Source: Bradyrhizobium japonicum USDA 6 (GTDB taxonomy: Bacteria > Pseudomonadota > Alphaproteobacteria > Rhizobiales > Xanthobacteraceae). From it: a stretch of DNA of 64,000 nucleotides. The position numbers and the translations under genes are program-made. Location of the stretch: positions 7,805,001 through 7,869,000 of the forward strand of contig NC_017249.1 of assembly GCF_000284375.1 (NCBI RefSeq). The letters run 5' to 3'. The notes beneath the pieces are model-generated. The model saw nothing but the letters and a program-made list of their open reading frames with translations, was not told where the DNA came from and ran no database searches. Within the stretch, counting starts at the first letter, position 1; each line of letters opens with the position of its first letter. Positions 1-8,512 of this stretch are shown piece after piece.

Positions 1-550
1 GTTCCTGCAGATCACGCTGGGATTCGACGCCTTCGGCGCCGGACTTCGCCTGCTGCCCTGGACCGCGACGCTCTTCGTCACCGCCCCGATCGCCGGCGCC
101 GTCGTCAACAGGTTCGGCGAGCGGCCGCTGGTGGTGACGGGATTGCTGATGCAGGCGATCGGCCTTGGCTGGATCGCGGAGATCGTGAGCCCCGCGATTG
201 CCTACTCCGCTCTGGTCGCACCATTGGTGCTGGCCGGCGTCGGCGTCTCGATGGCGATGCCGGCGGCGCAGAACGCGATCCTGAGCTCGGTCGCGGTGGC
301 CGAAATGGGCAAGGCGTCCGGCGTCTTCAACATGGGCCGCTTCCTCGGCGGCATGTTCGGCATCGCTGCGCTGGTGGCGAGCTTCTCGACCAACGGCGGG
401 GCCTACTCGGCCGCGCATTTCGAGAGCGGATTTGCGGCGGCGATGCGCCTGGCCGCAATGCTGTCGTTGGGCGGCGCGATTGCGGGGCTTTTCCTGCCGA
501 CACGGCGACGGACCGCCGGCGCAGCCGCGCCGCAAGATGCGCGACGCTGA
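1..550 (+). CDS. MFS exporter, DHA2/EmrB-QacA type (C-terminal part)
   Basis: The reading frame is already open at base 2 and runs to TGA at 548-550, so the gene begins before the window. About 182 residues are visible. They contain alternating hydrophobic segments consistent with the last four or five membrane helices of a 12- or 14-helix drug/H+ antiporter. The loop after PIAGAVVNRFGERPL and the stretch with NMGRFLGGMFGIA are typical of the DHA2 family. It should sit in the inner membrane and export small molecules; the substrate is unknown. A long palindrome lies about 95 bp downstream, ahead of an SDR gene. Confidence 0.85.
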   Translation, partial: FLQITLGFDAFGAGLRLLPWTATLFVTAPIAGAVVNRFGERPLVVTGLLMQAIGLGWIAEIVSPAIAYSALVAPLVLAGVGVSMAMPAAQNAILSSVAVAEMGKASGVFNMGRFLGGMFGIAALVASFSTNGGAYSAAHFESGFAAAMRLAAMLSLGGAIAGLFLPTRRRTAGAAAPQDARR

Positions 551-642
551 CACCGGCACGGGGCTGCGGTGATGGTGAGGCGATGACCTCCCTCATGCCA
601 AGGTAAGGGCCGCCAAGCCGCCACTGGTGGATTACCGCACCA

Positions 643-671
643 TTCACTGTTCGTTCCATCCGAACAGTGAA
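643..671. promoter_or_regulatory. Perfect 11-bp inverted repeat, probable repressor operator
   Basis: TTCACTGTTCG at 643-653 is the exact reverse complement of CGAACAGTGAA at 661-671, with a 7-base spacer. It lies 72 bp before the SDR start codon, in the gap after the exporter. Size and position suit an operator for a dimeric TetR- or similar regulator. The regulator is not identified: the nearest TetR gene (2061-2729) has its own, different palindromes. Confidence 0.6.
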
Positions 672-743
672 GCCAATTCTAGCGAGATTATCCGACCAAA
701 CTGCCCGCCTATTATCTCCCTCATCAAACAGGGAGACCCCGCC

Positions 744-1481
744 ATGACCACCCAGCACCCACGCACAGCCATCGTCACCGGCAGCTCGAAGGGCATCGGC
801 GCGGCGGTCGCCGAGCGGCTGGCGCGGGACGGCCTCGCCGTCGTCGTCAACTATGCGAGCGGCGTTGCGCCGGCCGAGGCGCTGGTGGCGAAGATCAAGG
901 CGGCGGGCGGGGCGGCAATTGCCGTCAAGGCCGACATCAGCAAGCTGGCTGACGTGCGCGCGCTGTTCGACGCAGCCGAGACGGCGTTCGGCGGCGTCGA
1001 CGTGCTCGTCAACAATGCCGGGATCATGAAGGTCGCCCCATTGGCCCAGACCACCGACGAGGTGTGGGACCAGACCATCGCGGTCAACCTCACCGGCACC
1101 TTCTTTGCGCTGCGTGAAGCGGCGAAGCGGCTGCGCGAGGACGGCCGGATCGTCAATTTCTCGACCAGCGTGGTCGGGCTCTATCAGCCGACCTATGCGG
1201 CTTACGCCGCGACCAAGGCCGGCATCGAGGCCATCACCCACATCCTCTCGAAGGAGCTGGGCGTGAGGCGGATCACGGTCAACGCGATCGCGCCGGGCCC
1301 CGTCAACACCGAGCTGTTCCACAACGCCAACCAGCACGACATCTCGCCGATCATCGACCGCACGCCTCTCCATCGTCTCGGCGAACCCGACGACATCGCG
1401 CGCGCGATCTCGTTCCTGGTCGGGCCCGATGGTGGCTGGATCAACGGCCAGATCCTTCGCGCCAATGGCGGCATCATCTGA
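744..1481 (+). CDS. Short-chain dehydrogenase/reductase (SDR, 3-oxoacyl-ACP-reductase-like)
   Basis: The product is 245 residues, the normal length of a classical SDR. It has the NAD(P)-binding TGSSKGIGAA motif near residue 10, NNAG near residue 90, an active-site serine in the NFSTS region and the catalytic YAATK motif. It should be a soluble NAD(P)-dependent oxidoreductase with unknown substrate. ATG 744 is chosen because AGGGAGA lies about 9 bases upstream and the Rossmann fold begins right after it; an in-frame upstream start would add 39 non-homologous residues covering the palindrome at 643-671. The DoxX-like gene follows 26 bp later, so the two are probably co-transcribed. Confidence 0.9.
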   Translation: MTTQHPRTAIVTGSSKGIGAAVAERLARDGLAVVVNYASGVAPAEALVAKIKAAGGAAIAVKADISKLADVRALFDAAETAFGGVDVLVNNAGIMKVAPLAQTTDEVWDQTIAVNLTGTFFALREAAKRLREDGRIVNFSTSVVGLYQPTYAAYAATKAGIEAITHILSKELGVRRITVNAIAPGPVNTELFHNANQHDISPIIDRTPLHRLGEPDDIARAISFLVGPDGGWINGQILRANGGII

Positions 1482-1507
1482 AGCCGCATCGTCTGGAGAT
1501 CATAACC

Positions 1508-2004
1508 ATGAGCGATGCGATCACGGGCGGGGCCCACGGCGCAGCCCCGCGTCCCTGCTGTTGCCTGGCTTGCGAAATTTCTACGAGATCGCCAATCCCA
1601 TTTCCTATGCGTTTCTGCGCGTTGCCTTCGGATTGATCCTGTTCACGCACGGCTTGCCGAAACTGCTCGGCGAGTCCCACGGCGCCATGGCCAATCCGTT
1701 CGCGAGCTCCATCAATTTCATTACCAATTCATTGCATTTTCCGGCCCCGGTGGCGTTCGGCTATTTCGTGATGCTGCTGGAAACCATCGGGGCCATCATG
1801 CTCGCCGCGGGGCTGTTCACCCGCCTCGTCGCGCCGATGGTCGCCGTGCAGATGGCGATGATCTGCCTGATCCATTACCCCAAATGGGCCTGGATCGATC
1901 GCGGCATGGAGTATCCGTTCCTGATGGGCCTCGTTGCCCTGCACATGTCGTTTCGGGGCGGCGGGCGATTTTCGGCGGACCGCTTAGTTGGAAGGGAGCT
2001 TTGA
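1508..2004 (+). CDS. DoxX-family membrane protein with an apparent frameshift near the N-terminus
   Basis: ATG 1508 has a good ribosome site (GGAG about 8 bases upstream) and encodes MSDAITGGAHGAAPR, but that frame stops near 1634. The conserved body starts in another frame at about 1557 (LLLPGLRNFYEIANPISYAF) and runs to TGA at 2004. It has four hydrophobic segments, HGLPKLLG, and the GLFTRLVAP and YPKW loops typical of DoxX. One missing base in about 1536-1557 would join the halves into a protein of about 165 residues. This may be a sequencing error, a real mutation, or use of an upstream start overlapping the SDR end. DoxX proteins are four-helix inner-membrane proteins, often near oxidoreductases, with poorly defined redox roles. 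Confidence 0.6.
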
Positions 2005-2060
2005 AGGCGCTGGGCGACCCTGCCCGCTCCGGCCGCGCGAGGTCTTCACGCCGCCGCCGT

Positions 2061-2729
2061 TCAATCCCGCCGCACACAACGCCATAGCAGATCTGCGATC
2101 TCGGCGCGGCGCTGCGCCTTCGCCTTGGGCGAGGACATGTCGAAGGCGAATTGCGCCTCGAAGGTGTGACGGTTGGCGACCGCGAAGAAGCTCAGCGCAT
2201 TCAGCGTCATGTGCAGCTCGACCGGATCGATGCCGGGCCGGATCGCGCCGCAGGCCGCGCCGCGCTCCAGCACCTTGGCAATCTGGCTGATGCTCGGCTG
2301 CGTCATCTCCTTGAGCCTGCGGCTGATGGCCATGTGCCGTCCGCGATGGATGTTCTCGATGCTGACGAGGCGGACGAATTGCGGATGGGCCTGGTGGAAG
2401 TCGAAGGTGAATTCGGCAAGCCGGCGGATCGCGGCCTCCGGCTCCAGCGCCTCGAGATGCAGATCCTCCTCGGCGGCGCGCATCTCCGCATAGGCCATCT
2501 CCAGCACCGCGGTGAAGAGCTCTTCCTTCGAGTTGAAGTAGTAGAAGATCAGCCGCTTGGTGATGTTGGCGCGGGCGGCGATGGCGTCGGTGTTGCCGCC
2601 GGACAAGCCGTTCTCGGCGAACTCCTCGAAGGCGATGTCGAGGATCTCCTGCCGCGTCCGCTCGCGGTCGCGCCGCTTGATCGGCACCGGCTTCGCCGCC
2701 CGGACGGGCTGCTTCTTCACACCTGGCAT
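2061..2729 (-). CDS. TetR/AcrR-family transcriptional regulator
   Basis: The product is 222 residues with a basic N-terminal tail. A TetR helix-turn-helix sits at about residues 25-70, including the FEEFAENGL segment and the ITKRLIFYYFNSKEELF recognition helix and following turn. The rest is a helical ligand-binding domain. ATG 2729 has AAGGG a few bases upstream. The gene is divergent from the isomerase/oxidoreductase pair, and two similar palindromes lie between them, so it probably represses that pair and itself. The inducer is unknown. Confidence 0.88.
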   Translation of the reverse strand: MPGVKKQPVRAAKPVPIKRRDRERTRQEILDIAFEEFAENGLSGGNTDAIAARANITKRLIFYYFNSKEELFTAVLEMAYAEMRAAEEDLHLEALEPEAAIRRLAEFTFDFHQAHPQFVRLVSIENIHRGRHMAISRRLKEMTQPSISQIAKVLERGAACGAIRPGIDPVELHMTLNALSFFAVANRHTFEAQFAFDMSSPKAKAQRRAEIADLLWRCVRRD

Positions 2730-2795
2730 CTGGCCCTTCGGTCGTTCGCGGCCGGTCGCGGCCTCGCGCTCCCTCCATAGCGCAATCGCGGGCGC

Positions 2796-2846
2796 TTGAC
2801 ATCAATTATCCTATTGGGTAATTATGAATTAACCTATGGATTAATT
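2796..2846 (+). promoter_or_regulatory. Promoter overlapped by two related 20-bp palindromic operators
   Basis: TTGACA at 2796-2801 is a perfect -35 hexamer; the matching -10 region (about 2819-2825) is weak. Two near-palindromes follow: AATTATCCTATTGGGTAATT at 2804-2823 and AATTAACCTATGGATTAATT at 2827-2846. They agree at 16 of 20 positions and their centres are 23 bp apart. The AT-rich sites stand out in this GC-rich DNA. Their place between the TetR gene and its divergent neighbour makes them the likely TetR binding sites, blocking the promoter. Confidence 0.7.
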
Positions 2847-2862
2847 AATAGGGAGGAGACAC

Positions 2863-2934
2863 ATGCGCCTGATCGGCGACCGCCGCGCCAGCTCCCGACT
2901 GCCGCGATTGCCTGTGCAGGGGAGCAGGCCGTGA
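2863..2934 (+). CDS. Possible 23-residue leader peptide, or the shifted start of the next gene
   Basis: ATG 2863 follows a very strong ribosome site (GGGAGGAG at 2851-2858) but gives only 23 codons before TGA at 2932. The stop overlaps a GTG start (GTGA) of the isomerase-like gene in another frame. Either a short leader couples translation to the next gene, or a frameshift has split the original N-terminus. The sequence cannot decide. Confidence 0.35.
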   Translation: MRLIGDRRASSRLPRLPVQGSRP

Positions 2935-3764
2935 TCGCGCTCGGCCTCGCCCATCTCACCGCGTTGGAGCTTGCGCCCACGGCGCTGGTTGCCGAGGCGG
3001 CGCGGGCCGGGTTTGCCGCCGTCGCGCTTCGCTTCATCCCGGCAACCAGCGACGGGCCGGCCTATCCGACGCAGGTCGGCACCGAAGCCCATCGTGCGCT
3101 GAAGCGCGTGCTTGACGGCGAAGGCGTGCGGGTCAGCGACATCGAGCTGGTCCAGCTCAAGCCCACCATCGACATTTCCTCGCTCGCAGCCTGTCTCGAA
3201 GCCGGCGCCGATCTCGGCGCCACAGCGATCATCGCTTCGGGCGACGATCCGGATCGGTCCCGGCTCACCGCGCGTTTCGCCGAACTCTGCCGGCTCGCCG
3301 CGTCGTTCGGCCTGCGCGTCGACCTCGAATTCATGCGCTGGCGCGCGATCGGCACCCTCGCGCAGGCCGCGGCGGTCGTGCGCGACGCAGGGCAGACCAA
3401 CGGCTCCATCCTGGTCGACGCGTTGCACCTGACGCGCTCCGGCGGCCGGGCCGCCGACCTGGTCCCGCTTCCCGACCATTGGCTTCGCGCCGCGCAACTC
3501 TGCGACGCCGCCGCCGAAGCGCCGGCAACGGACACGGCCATCATTGCCGAGGCGCGCGCGGGTCGGCTACCGCCCGGCGACGGCGCTCTGCCGCTCGGCG
3601 CATTGCTGGAGGCGCTGCCCGCCGACACCGCCCTCAGCGTCGAGATGCCGTTGCCGGCACTCGACGCGAGAGAGCGGATCGCCACGGCGTTCAACGCGAC
3701 CAGGAACTTGCTCGAAGGCCACGCCCGCGGCGCCAGACGCCGCGACTGTCACGGCTGGGCTTAA
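2931..3764 (+). CDS. Sugar phosphate isomerase/epimerase-like TIM-barrel protein
   Basis: From GTG 2931 the product is 277 residues, starting VIALGLAHLTALELAP, a natural first strand for a xylose-isomerase-like TIM barrel (AP-endonuclease-2 fold). Other barrel cues are VSDIELVQLK, LRVDLEFMRW and SILVDALHLTRS, which carry the acidic and histidine residues expected around a metal site. The nearest ATG (2863) is out of frame, and the longer frame would begin with a TTG inside the promoter -35 box. The gene ends 9 bp before the Gfo/Idh/MocA gene; such pairs are common in sugar or inositol-like catabolism. The substrate is not known. Confidence 0.75.
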   Translation: MIALGLAHLTALELAPTALVAEAARAGFAAVALRFIPATSDGPAYPTQVGTEAHRALKRVLDGEGVRVSDIELVQLKPTIDISSLAACLEAGADLGATAIIASGDDPDRSRLTARFAELCRLAASFGLRVDLEFMRWRAIGTLAQAAAVVRDAGQTNGSILVDALHLTRSGGRAADLVPLPDHWLRAAQLCDAAAEAPATDTAIIAEARAGRLPPGDGALPLGALLEALPADTALSVEMPLPALDARERIATAFNATRNLLEGHARGARRRDCHGWA

Positions 3765-3773
3765 ACCAACGGA

Positions 3774-4850
3774 ATGCACGAGATGACAAAAATCAGGATT
3801 GGCGTGATCGGCGCGGGATTGATCGGGCGCAAGCATCTGCGCAAACTGGCCGAGCATGGCGACTACGAGCTCGCCGGCATCGCCGACGTCAACGCCGAGC
3901 AGGTCGCGGCCGAGCAGCCCGGCGCACGCGTCTTCGCGGATTACCGGAAGCTGCTCGACGAGGCGCGGCCCGAGGCCGTGATCATCGCGTCGCCCAATCA
4001 GCTCCATGCCGAGAACGGCATCGCGTGCGCGCGGGCCGGCATCCATATCCTGATCGAAAAGCCGGTCACCGATACGCTCGAGACCGCCGCCGGCCTGATC
4101 GCGGAGGTCCGCAAGGCCGGCATCCGTTCGCTGGTCGGGCATCACCGCCGCCATCATACGCAGGCGAAGGCGCTCAAGGCGCTGCTTGGCGAGGGCCGGA
4201 TCGGCGATGTGGTCGGCGTCTCGGCGATCTGGGCCACGCACAAGCCGGCCGACTATTTCAAGGCGGCGCCCTGGCGGTCGCAGGCCGGTGGCGGGCCGAT
4301 CCTGATCAATCTGATCCACGAGATCGACTTCCTGCGCTTTGCGGTCGGCGAGATCGTCGCCGTGGAGGCCATCGCCGCGAACCGGCAGCGCGGCTTCGCG
4401 GTCGAGGATACCGCCGCCGCGCTGCTCGAGTTCGAAAACGGTGCGCTCGGCACGTTTTTCCTCAGCGACTGCGCGGTGACGCCCTGGACGATGGAGCAGG
4501 GACTCGGCGAAGCGCCGGAGTTTCCGTTCAGCGGCCAGAGCAGCTACCGCCTGATGGGCCGCCGCGGCGCGATCGAATTCCCAAGTCTCGATCAATGGAC
4601 GCAGGAAGGCGGCGCGCAGGACTGGAACAAGCCGATCCAGGCGCAGGCCAATCATGCGGCGTCGATCGATCCTTATGTCGCGCAGCTCGATCATTTCCGC
4701 AACGTGGTCCGGGGCGTGACGCCGTCGCTGCAACCGGTCGAGGACGGCGCGCGAAGCCTGCTGGTGACGTTCGCGATCGCAGAGGCCGCGACGGCGCGAC
4801 GGCGCGTCGACCTGCGCGAGCGCTACGCGGCGCTCGGGCAAGGTGAGTAG
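3774..4850 (+). CDS. Gfo/Idh/MocA-family NAD(P)-dependent oxidoreductase
   Basis: The product is 358 residues. The N-terminal Rossmann motif IGVIGAGLIGRKHL and the conserved EKP (in ILIEKPVTDT, near residue 98) mark the family. The C-terminal half has the sheet-forming dimer domain, with the EIDFLRFAVGE segment. It should oxidise or reduce a sugar or cyclitol-type substrate with NAD(P). ATG 3774 is used; ATG 3783 (MTKIRIGVIG) is an equally good start. It forms an operon with the TIM-barrel gene under the TetR-type control region at 2796-2846. Confidence 0.87.
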   Translation: MHEMTKIRIGVIGAGLIGRKHLRKLAEHGDYELAGIADVNAEQVAAEQPGARVFADYRKLLDEARPEAVIIASPNQLHAENGIACARAGIHILIEKPVTDTLETAAGLIAEVRKAGIRSLVGHHRRHHTQAKALKALLGEGRIGDVVGVSAIWATHKPADYFKAAPWRSQAGGGPILINLIHEIDFLRFAVGEIVAVEAIAANRQRGFAVEDTAAALLEFENGALGTFFLSDCAVTPWTMEQGLGEAPEFPFSGQSSYRLMGRRGAIEFPSLDQWTQEGGAQDWNKPIQAQANHAASIDPYVAQLDHFRNVVRGVTPSLQPVEDGARSLLVTFAIAEAATARRRVDLRERYAALGQGE

Positions 4851-5056
4851 GGAACGTCGACGCCGCGCCAGCTTCGCACCAGCTTCGCACCAGAAACTGC
4901 CGCTACGGGACGCTAGGGTCGCGCTCGGTGGATCCCGCAGGCACGGCTGAAGCGAACTGACGGAACGAGAAGGCAAGTGCGATGGACGTCTCCTTCGCGT
5001 GACTGAGCATCAGTCAGCAATTTTGCGCTGTCTCCTTTTCCCCTTCTGGTCAGCTT

Positions 5057-8000
5057 ATGAATCGTCAAGAGCGTCGGGCTGCGGCCAAGCAACAATCCAA
5101 GACGGTCGCACCTCGACTTTTGCCGCGGCATCTGGAGGCCGCGAAACAGGGCAAATCGCTGTTCGATCTCGGCCGGTACGCCGAAGCCCTGGAATGCTTC
5201 GACCTGTTCGCGAAGTTCAATCCTGACGTCGCAGCTCTGCATCAAACGCGCGGCCTTTGCCTGCAACGCCTGGGCCGGCTCGAGGAAGCGCAGGCCGCCT
5301 TCGAGAGGTCCATTGCGCTCAACCCCTCCGAGCCGGAGACGCACAAGAACCTCGGGACGCTTCATGCGAAATTTGGCCGGATGGAGCGAGCCTTGGCGAG
5401 CATCAATCGCGCGCTCGAGCTTCGTCCGAATTTTTCCGCGGCGCTCAACGAGAAGGCGCGGATGCTGTGGGGCCTGCAATCGCGGGAAGAAGCGCTCGCG
5501 GCCTTTCACAAATCGCGGACGATCGAACCCGGCAATGCGGACACGATCTGGAACCTGGCGCTGCTGCTGCTCGATCTCGGCCGCCATGCCGAAGCTCTCG
5601 AAGCCTTCAACGCCGCCGAGCCGCTGAAGCCGAATTCCGCAGCTCTGTATCAGAAGCGCGGCGGCTGCCTCCGGGAGCTGAAGCGGTTCGAGGAAGCGGA
5701 GGCCGACTACGCGAAGTCGATCGAGCTGGACTCCAGCCAGGAGGAAACGCACAACAACCTCGGCTCGCTTCACTGGAAGCATGGCCGCATCCCGCAGGCA
5801 TTGGCGAGCTTCGATCGGGCGCTCGAACTTCGACCGGATTTTGCCGCGGCGCTTTCCAACAAGGCGCTGGTGCTGCTGAATCTGCTGTCGCTGGATGAAG
5901 CCTTCGCGGCCTTTCACAGGTCCCTGGCGATCGATCCGAACCATGCGCCGGCGACCTTCAATCTGGCGACGCTTCAGCTTCTGACCGGAGACTTCGAGCG
6001 TGGCTGGCTCGGGCGCGAGGCGCGCTGGCGAATTCCCTCTTTCGGCTTGCTCGATCGCGGTCTTCCCCAATCCCTTTGGCTCGGGGACCGGCCAATCGCG
6101 GGCAAGACCATCCTGCTGTATTGCGACGAGGGACTGGGCGACTCGATTCAGTTCGCGCGCTATGTGCCCATGGTGGCCGCGCTCGGGGCTCGGGTCATCC
6201 TGGGGGTCCAGCCTCCGATCCAGCGGCTCCTGGCTGACGTGCCCGGCGTCGCGACGTGTATCGGCCAATCGTCTGCGACGTCGCTGTCGTTCGACCTGCA
6301 CTGTCCGCTTGGAAGCCTGCCGCTGGCGTTCGGGACGCGGGTCGATACGATCCCGTACGCGCAAGCCTACCTTCCTGCGCCTCCGGCGGCGTGCGTGAAA
6401 GCGTGGGAAGACCGGCTTGAAGACCGGCTTGGCCCCCACAAGCGCTTCCGCGTCGGTCTCGTCTGGTCGGGAAATCCGGATCACAACAACGATCGCAATC
6501 GATCGATGGCGCTGCGCACGCTTGCGCCTCTCCTGGATTGCGACGTCCAGTTCGTCAGCCTGCAAAAGGGCGCCCGCGACCAGGACCGGGCCTTCCTCGG
6601 AGAACATCCCGACATCGTCGACCTGACGGATCAGATCACCGATTTCACCGACACGGCGGCATTGATTGGCTGCCTCGATCTGGTGATCTCGGTCGACACC
6701 AGCGTCGTTCACCTCGCCGGCGCGATGGGCGCGCCGGTCTGGACGTTGTTGCCCTTCAACCCGGATTGGCGCTGGCTGCTCAACCGCGACGACAGCCCGT
6801 GGTATCAATCCATGAGGCTGTTCCGGCAACCGGAGATAGGCGACTGGGCCAGCGTCGTGGACTGCGTTCGCGTCGAGCTCGAGCGCCTGGTTTCCGCATG
6901 GCGGCCGGAAGCACGGTCACACCAGAGCAAAGCGTCATCCCCCAGGACACAGGATGCGCTGCTCTCGAACCAGCTCGGCAATCAGCTCTGGCAACTCGGG
7001 CGCACGGACGAGGCTGTGCTGCATTTCCAGCGGGCGCGGGAGCTGAACCCGCAATATCTGGAGGCGGCGAACAACTGCGGCATGCTGCTGTTTGATCTCG
7101 GCCGGTACGCGGAAGCCCTGGAATCCTTCAACGTAGTCGAGCAACTGAATCCGAATTCCGCAGCTCTCTATCAAATGCGCGGCGTTTGCCTGCTGGAGGT
7201 GAAGCGGTTCGAGGAAGCAGAGGCCGACCTCGAGAGGTCCATTGCGCTGGACTCCAGCCTGGCGGAGACGCACAGCAACCTCGGCTTGCTTCATTCGAGA
7301 TTGGGTCGAATGGAGCAGGCCTTCGCGAGCATCGATCGCGCGCTCGAACTTCGTCCGGATTTTGCCGCAGCACTGGCCAATAAGGCAGTGGTGTTGTTGA
7401 ATCTGCAATCGCCGGATGAAGCTTTCGCGACCTTTCATAGATCCTTGGCGGTCGACCCGCACGATGCGCGGACGATCTGGAATCTTGCGCAGCTTCAAAT
7501 GCTGACCGGAGACTTCGAGCGAGGCTGGCTCGGGCGCGAAGCCCGCTGGAAACTCTTTCCGGTCGATCGCGGTTTTTCCCAATCCCTCTGGCTTGGCGAC
7601 CAACCGATCGAAGGCAAGACCATCTTGCTTTATTCCGACGAGGGATTGGGCGATACAATCCAGTTCGCGCGCTATGTGCCCATGGTGGCCGCGCTCGGGG
7701 CTCAAGTGATCCTGGAGGTCCAGCCTCCGGTCCAGCGGCTCCTGGCCGACGTGCCCGGCGTCGCAAAATGTATCGGCCGCCCGTCTGCGACGTCGCTGTC
7801 GTTCGACCTGCACTGTCCGCTTGGAAGCCTGCCGCTGGCGTTCGGGACGCGGCTGGATACGATCCCGTTCGCGCAAGCCTACCTTCCCGCGCCTCCAGCC
7901 GCGTGCGTGAAGGCGTGGGAAGACCGGCTTGAAGACCAACTTGGCCCCTGCAATCGCCTCCGCGTCGGTCTTGCCTGGTCGGGGAACCCGGATCACACCA

Positions 8001-8512
8001 ACGATCACAATCGATCGATGGCACTGCGCACGCTTGCTCCCCTCCTGGATTGCGACGTCCAGTTCGTCAGCCTGCAAAAAGGCGTTCGGGATCAGGACCG
8101 GGCCTTCCTCGGCGAACGTCCTGACATCGTCGACCTGACGGAACAGCTCACGGATTTCGGCGACACGGCGGCGCTGGTTTGCTGCCTCGATCTGGTGATC
8201 TCGGTCGACACCAGCGTCGTTCACCTCGCCGGCGCGATGGGCGCGCCGGTCTGGACGATGTTGCCTTTCAACCCGGATTGGCGCTGGTTGCTCAACCGCG
8301 ACGACAGCCCGTGGTATCGCTCCATGAGGCTGTTCCGGCAACCGAAGAGAGGCGACTGGGCCGGCGTCGTCGACCACGTTCGTGTCGAGCTCGAGGGCCT
8401 GGTTTCCGCGCGGCGCAGCCGCGACGGTGCGAGCGACGAGCTTGCAACCGCACTTGCGGGCCCCCTCAGGCCTCCACCCGATACAGCCTCCACCGCTCCG
8501 GCACGCCCTTGA
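5057..8512 (+). CDS. Giant TPR protein with two GT9-like glycosyltransferase halves
   Basis: The product is 1151 residues and starts MNRQERRAAAKQQ, a basic start common in TPR proteins of this group. Residues about 25-325 are TPR repeats. Residues about 330-615 resemble an ADP-heptosyltransferase-like (GT9) domain with GDRPIAGKTILLY, DEGLGDSIQFARY and the nucleotide-sugar loop SVDTSVVHLAGAMG. The pattern then repeats: TPR at about 635-840 and the same GT-like domain at about 845-1120. It may add sugars to proteins or cell-surface glycans; this is inference. No Shine-Dalgarno is obvious. The last 47 bases overlap the end of the cyclase gene on the other strand. Confidence 0.85.
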   Translation: MNRQERRAAAKQQSKTVAPRLLPRHLEAAKQGKSLFDLGRYAEALECFDLFAKFNPDVAALHQTRGLCLQRLGRLEEAQAAFERSIALNPSEPETHKNLGTLHAKFGRMERALASINRALELRPNFSAALNEKARMLWGLQSREEALAAFHKSRTIEPGNADTIWNLALLLLDLGRHAEALEAFNAAEPLKPNSAALYQKRGGCLRELKRFEEAEADYAKSIELDSSQEETHNNLGSLHWKHGRIPQALASFDRALELRPDFAAALSNKALVLLNLLSLDEAFAAFHRSLAIDPNHAPATFNLATLQLLTGDFERGWLGREARWRIPSFGLLDRGLPQSLWLGDRPIAGKTILLYCDEGLGDSIQFARYVPMVAALGARVILGVQPPIQRLLADVPGVATCIGQSSATSLSFDLHCPLGSLPLAFGTRVDTIPYAQAYLPAPPAACVKAWEDRLEDRLGPHKRFRVGLVWSGNPDHNNDRNRSMALRTLAPLLDCDVQFVSLQKGARDQDRAFLGEHPDIVDLTDQITDFTDTAALIGCLDLVISVDTSVVHLAGAMGAPVWTLLPFNPDWRWLLNRDDSPWYQSMRLFRQPEIGDWASVVDCVRVELERLVSAWRPEARSHQSKASSPRTQDALLSNQLGNQLWQLGRTDEAVLHFQRARELNPQYLEAANNCGMLLFDLGRYAEALESFNVVEQLNPNSAALYQMRGVCLLEVKRFEEAEADLERSIALDSSLAETHSNLGLLHSRLGRMEQAFASIDRALELRPDFAAALANKAVVLLNLQSPDEAFATFHRSLAVDPHDARTIWNLAQLQMLTGDFERGWLGREARWKLFPVDRGFSQSLWLGDQPIEGKTILLYSDEGLGDTIQFARYVPMVAALGAQVILEVQPPVQRLLADVPGVAKCIGRPSATSLSFDLHCPLGSLPLAFGTRLDTIPFAQAYLPAPPAACVKAWEDRLEDQLGPCNRLRVGLAWSGNPDHTNDHNRSMALRTLAPLLDCDVQFVSLQKGVRDQDRAFLGERPDIVDLTEQLTDFGDTAALVCCLDLVISVDTSVVHLAGAMGAPVWTMLPFNPDWRWLLNRDDSPWYRSMRLFRQPKRGDWAGVVDHVRVELEGLVSARRSRDGASDELATALAGPLRPPPDTASTAPARP
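5565..8412 (+). repeat. In-frame tandem duplication inside the TPR/GT9-like gene
   Basis: Bases about 5565-6900 and 7086-8412 are near copies, long runs being identical. The offset is 1521 bp before about position 6040 and 1512 bp after it, because the second copy lacks three codons (RIPSFGLLDRG against KLFPVDRG). About 185 bp with one further TPR unit joins the copies. High DNA identity suggests recent duplication or ongoing gene conversion. Confidence 0.9.

Noticed and set aside
2796..2930. TTG start that would give the isomerase 45 more residues
   Set aside because: That TTG is the promoter -35 box and the added residues translate the operators; no family similarity.
4870..4891. Two tandem copies of AGCTTCGCACC
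   Set aside because: Only 11 bp each, just after a gene end; a chance slippage repeat with no sign of function.
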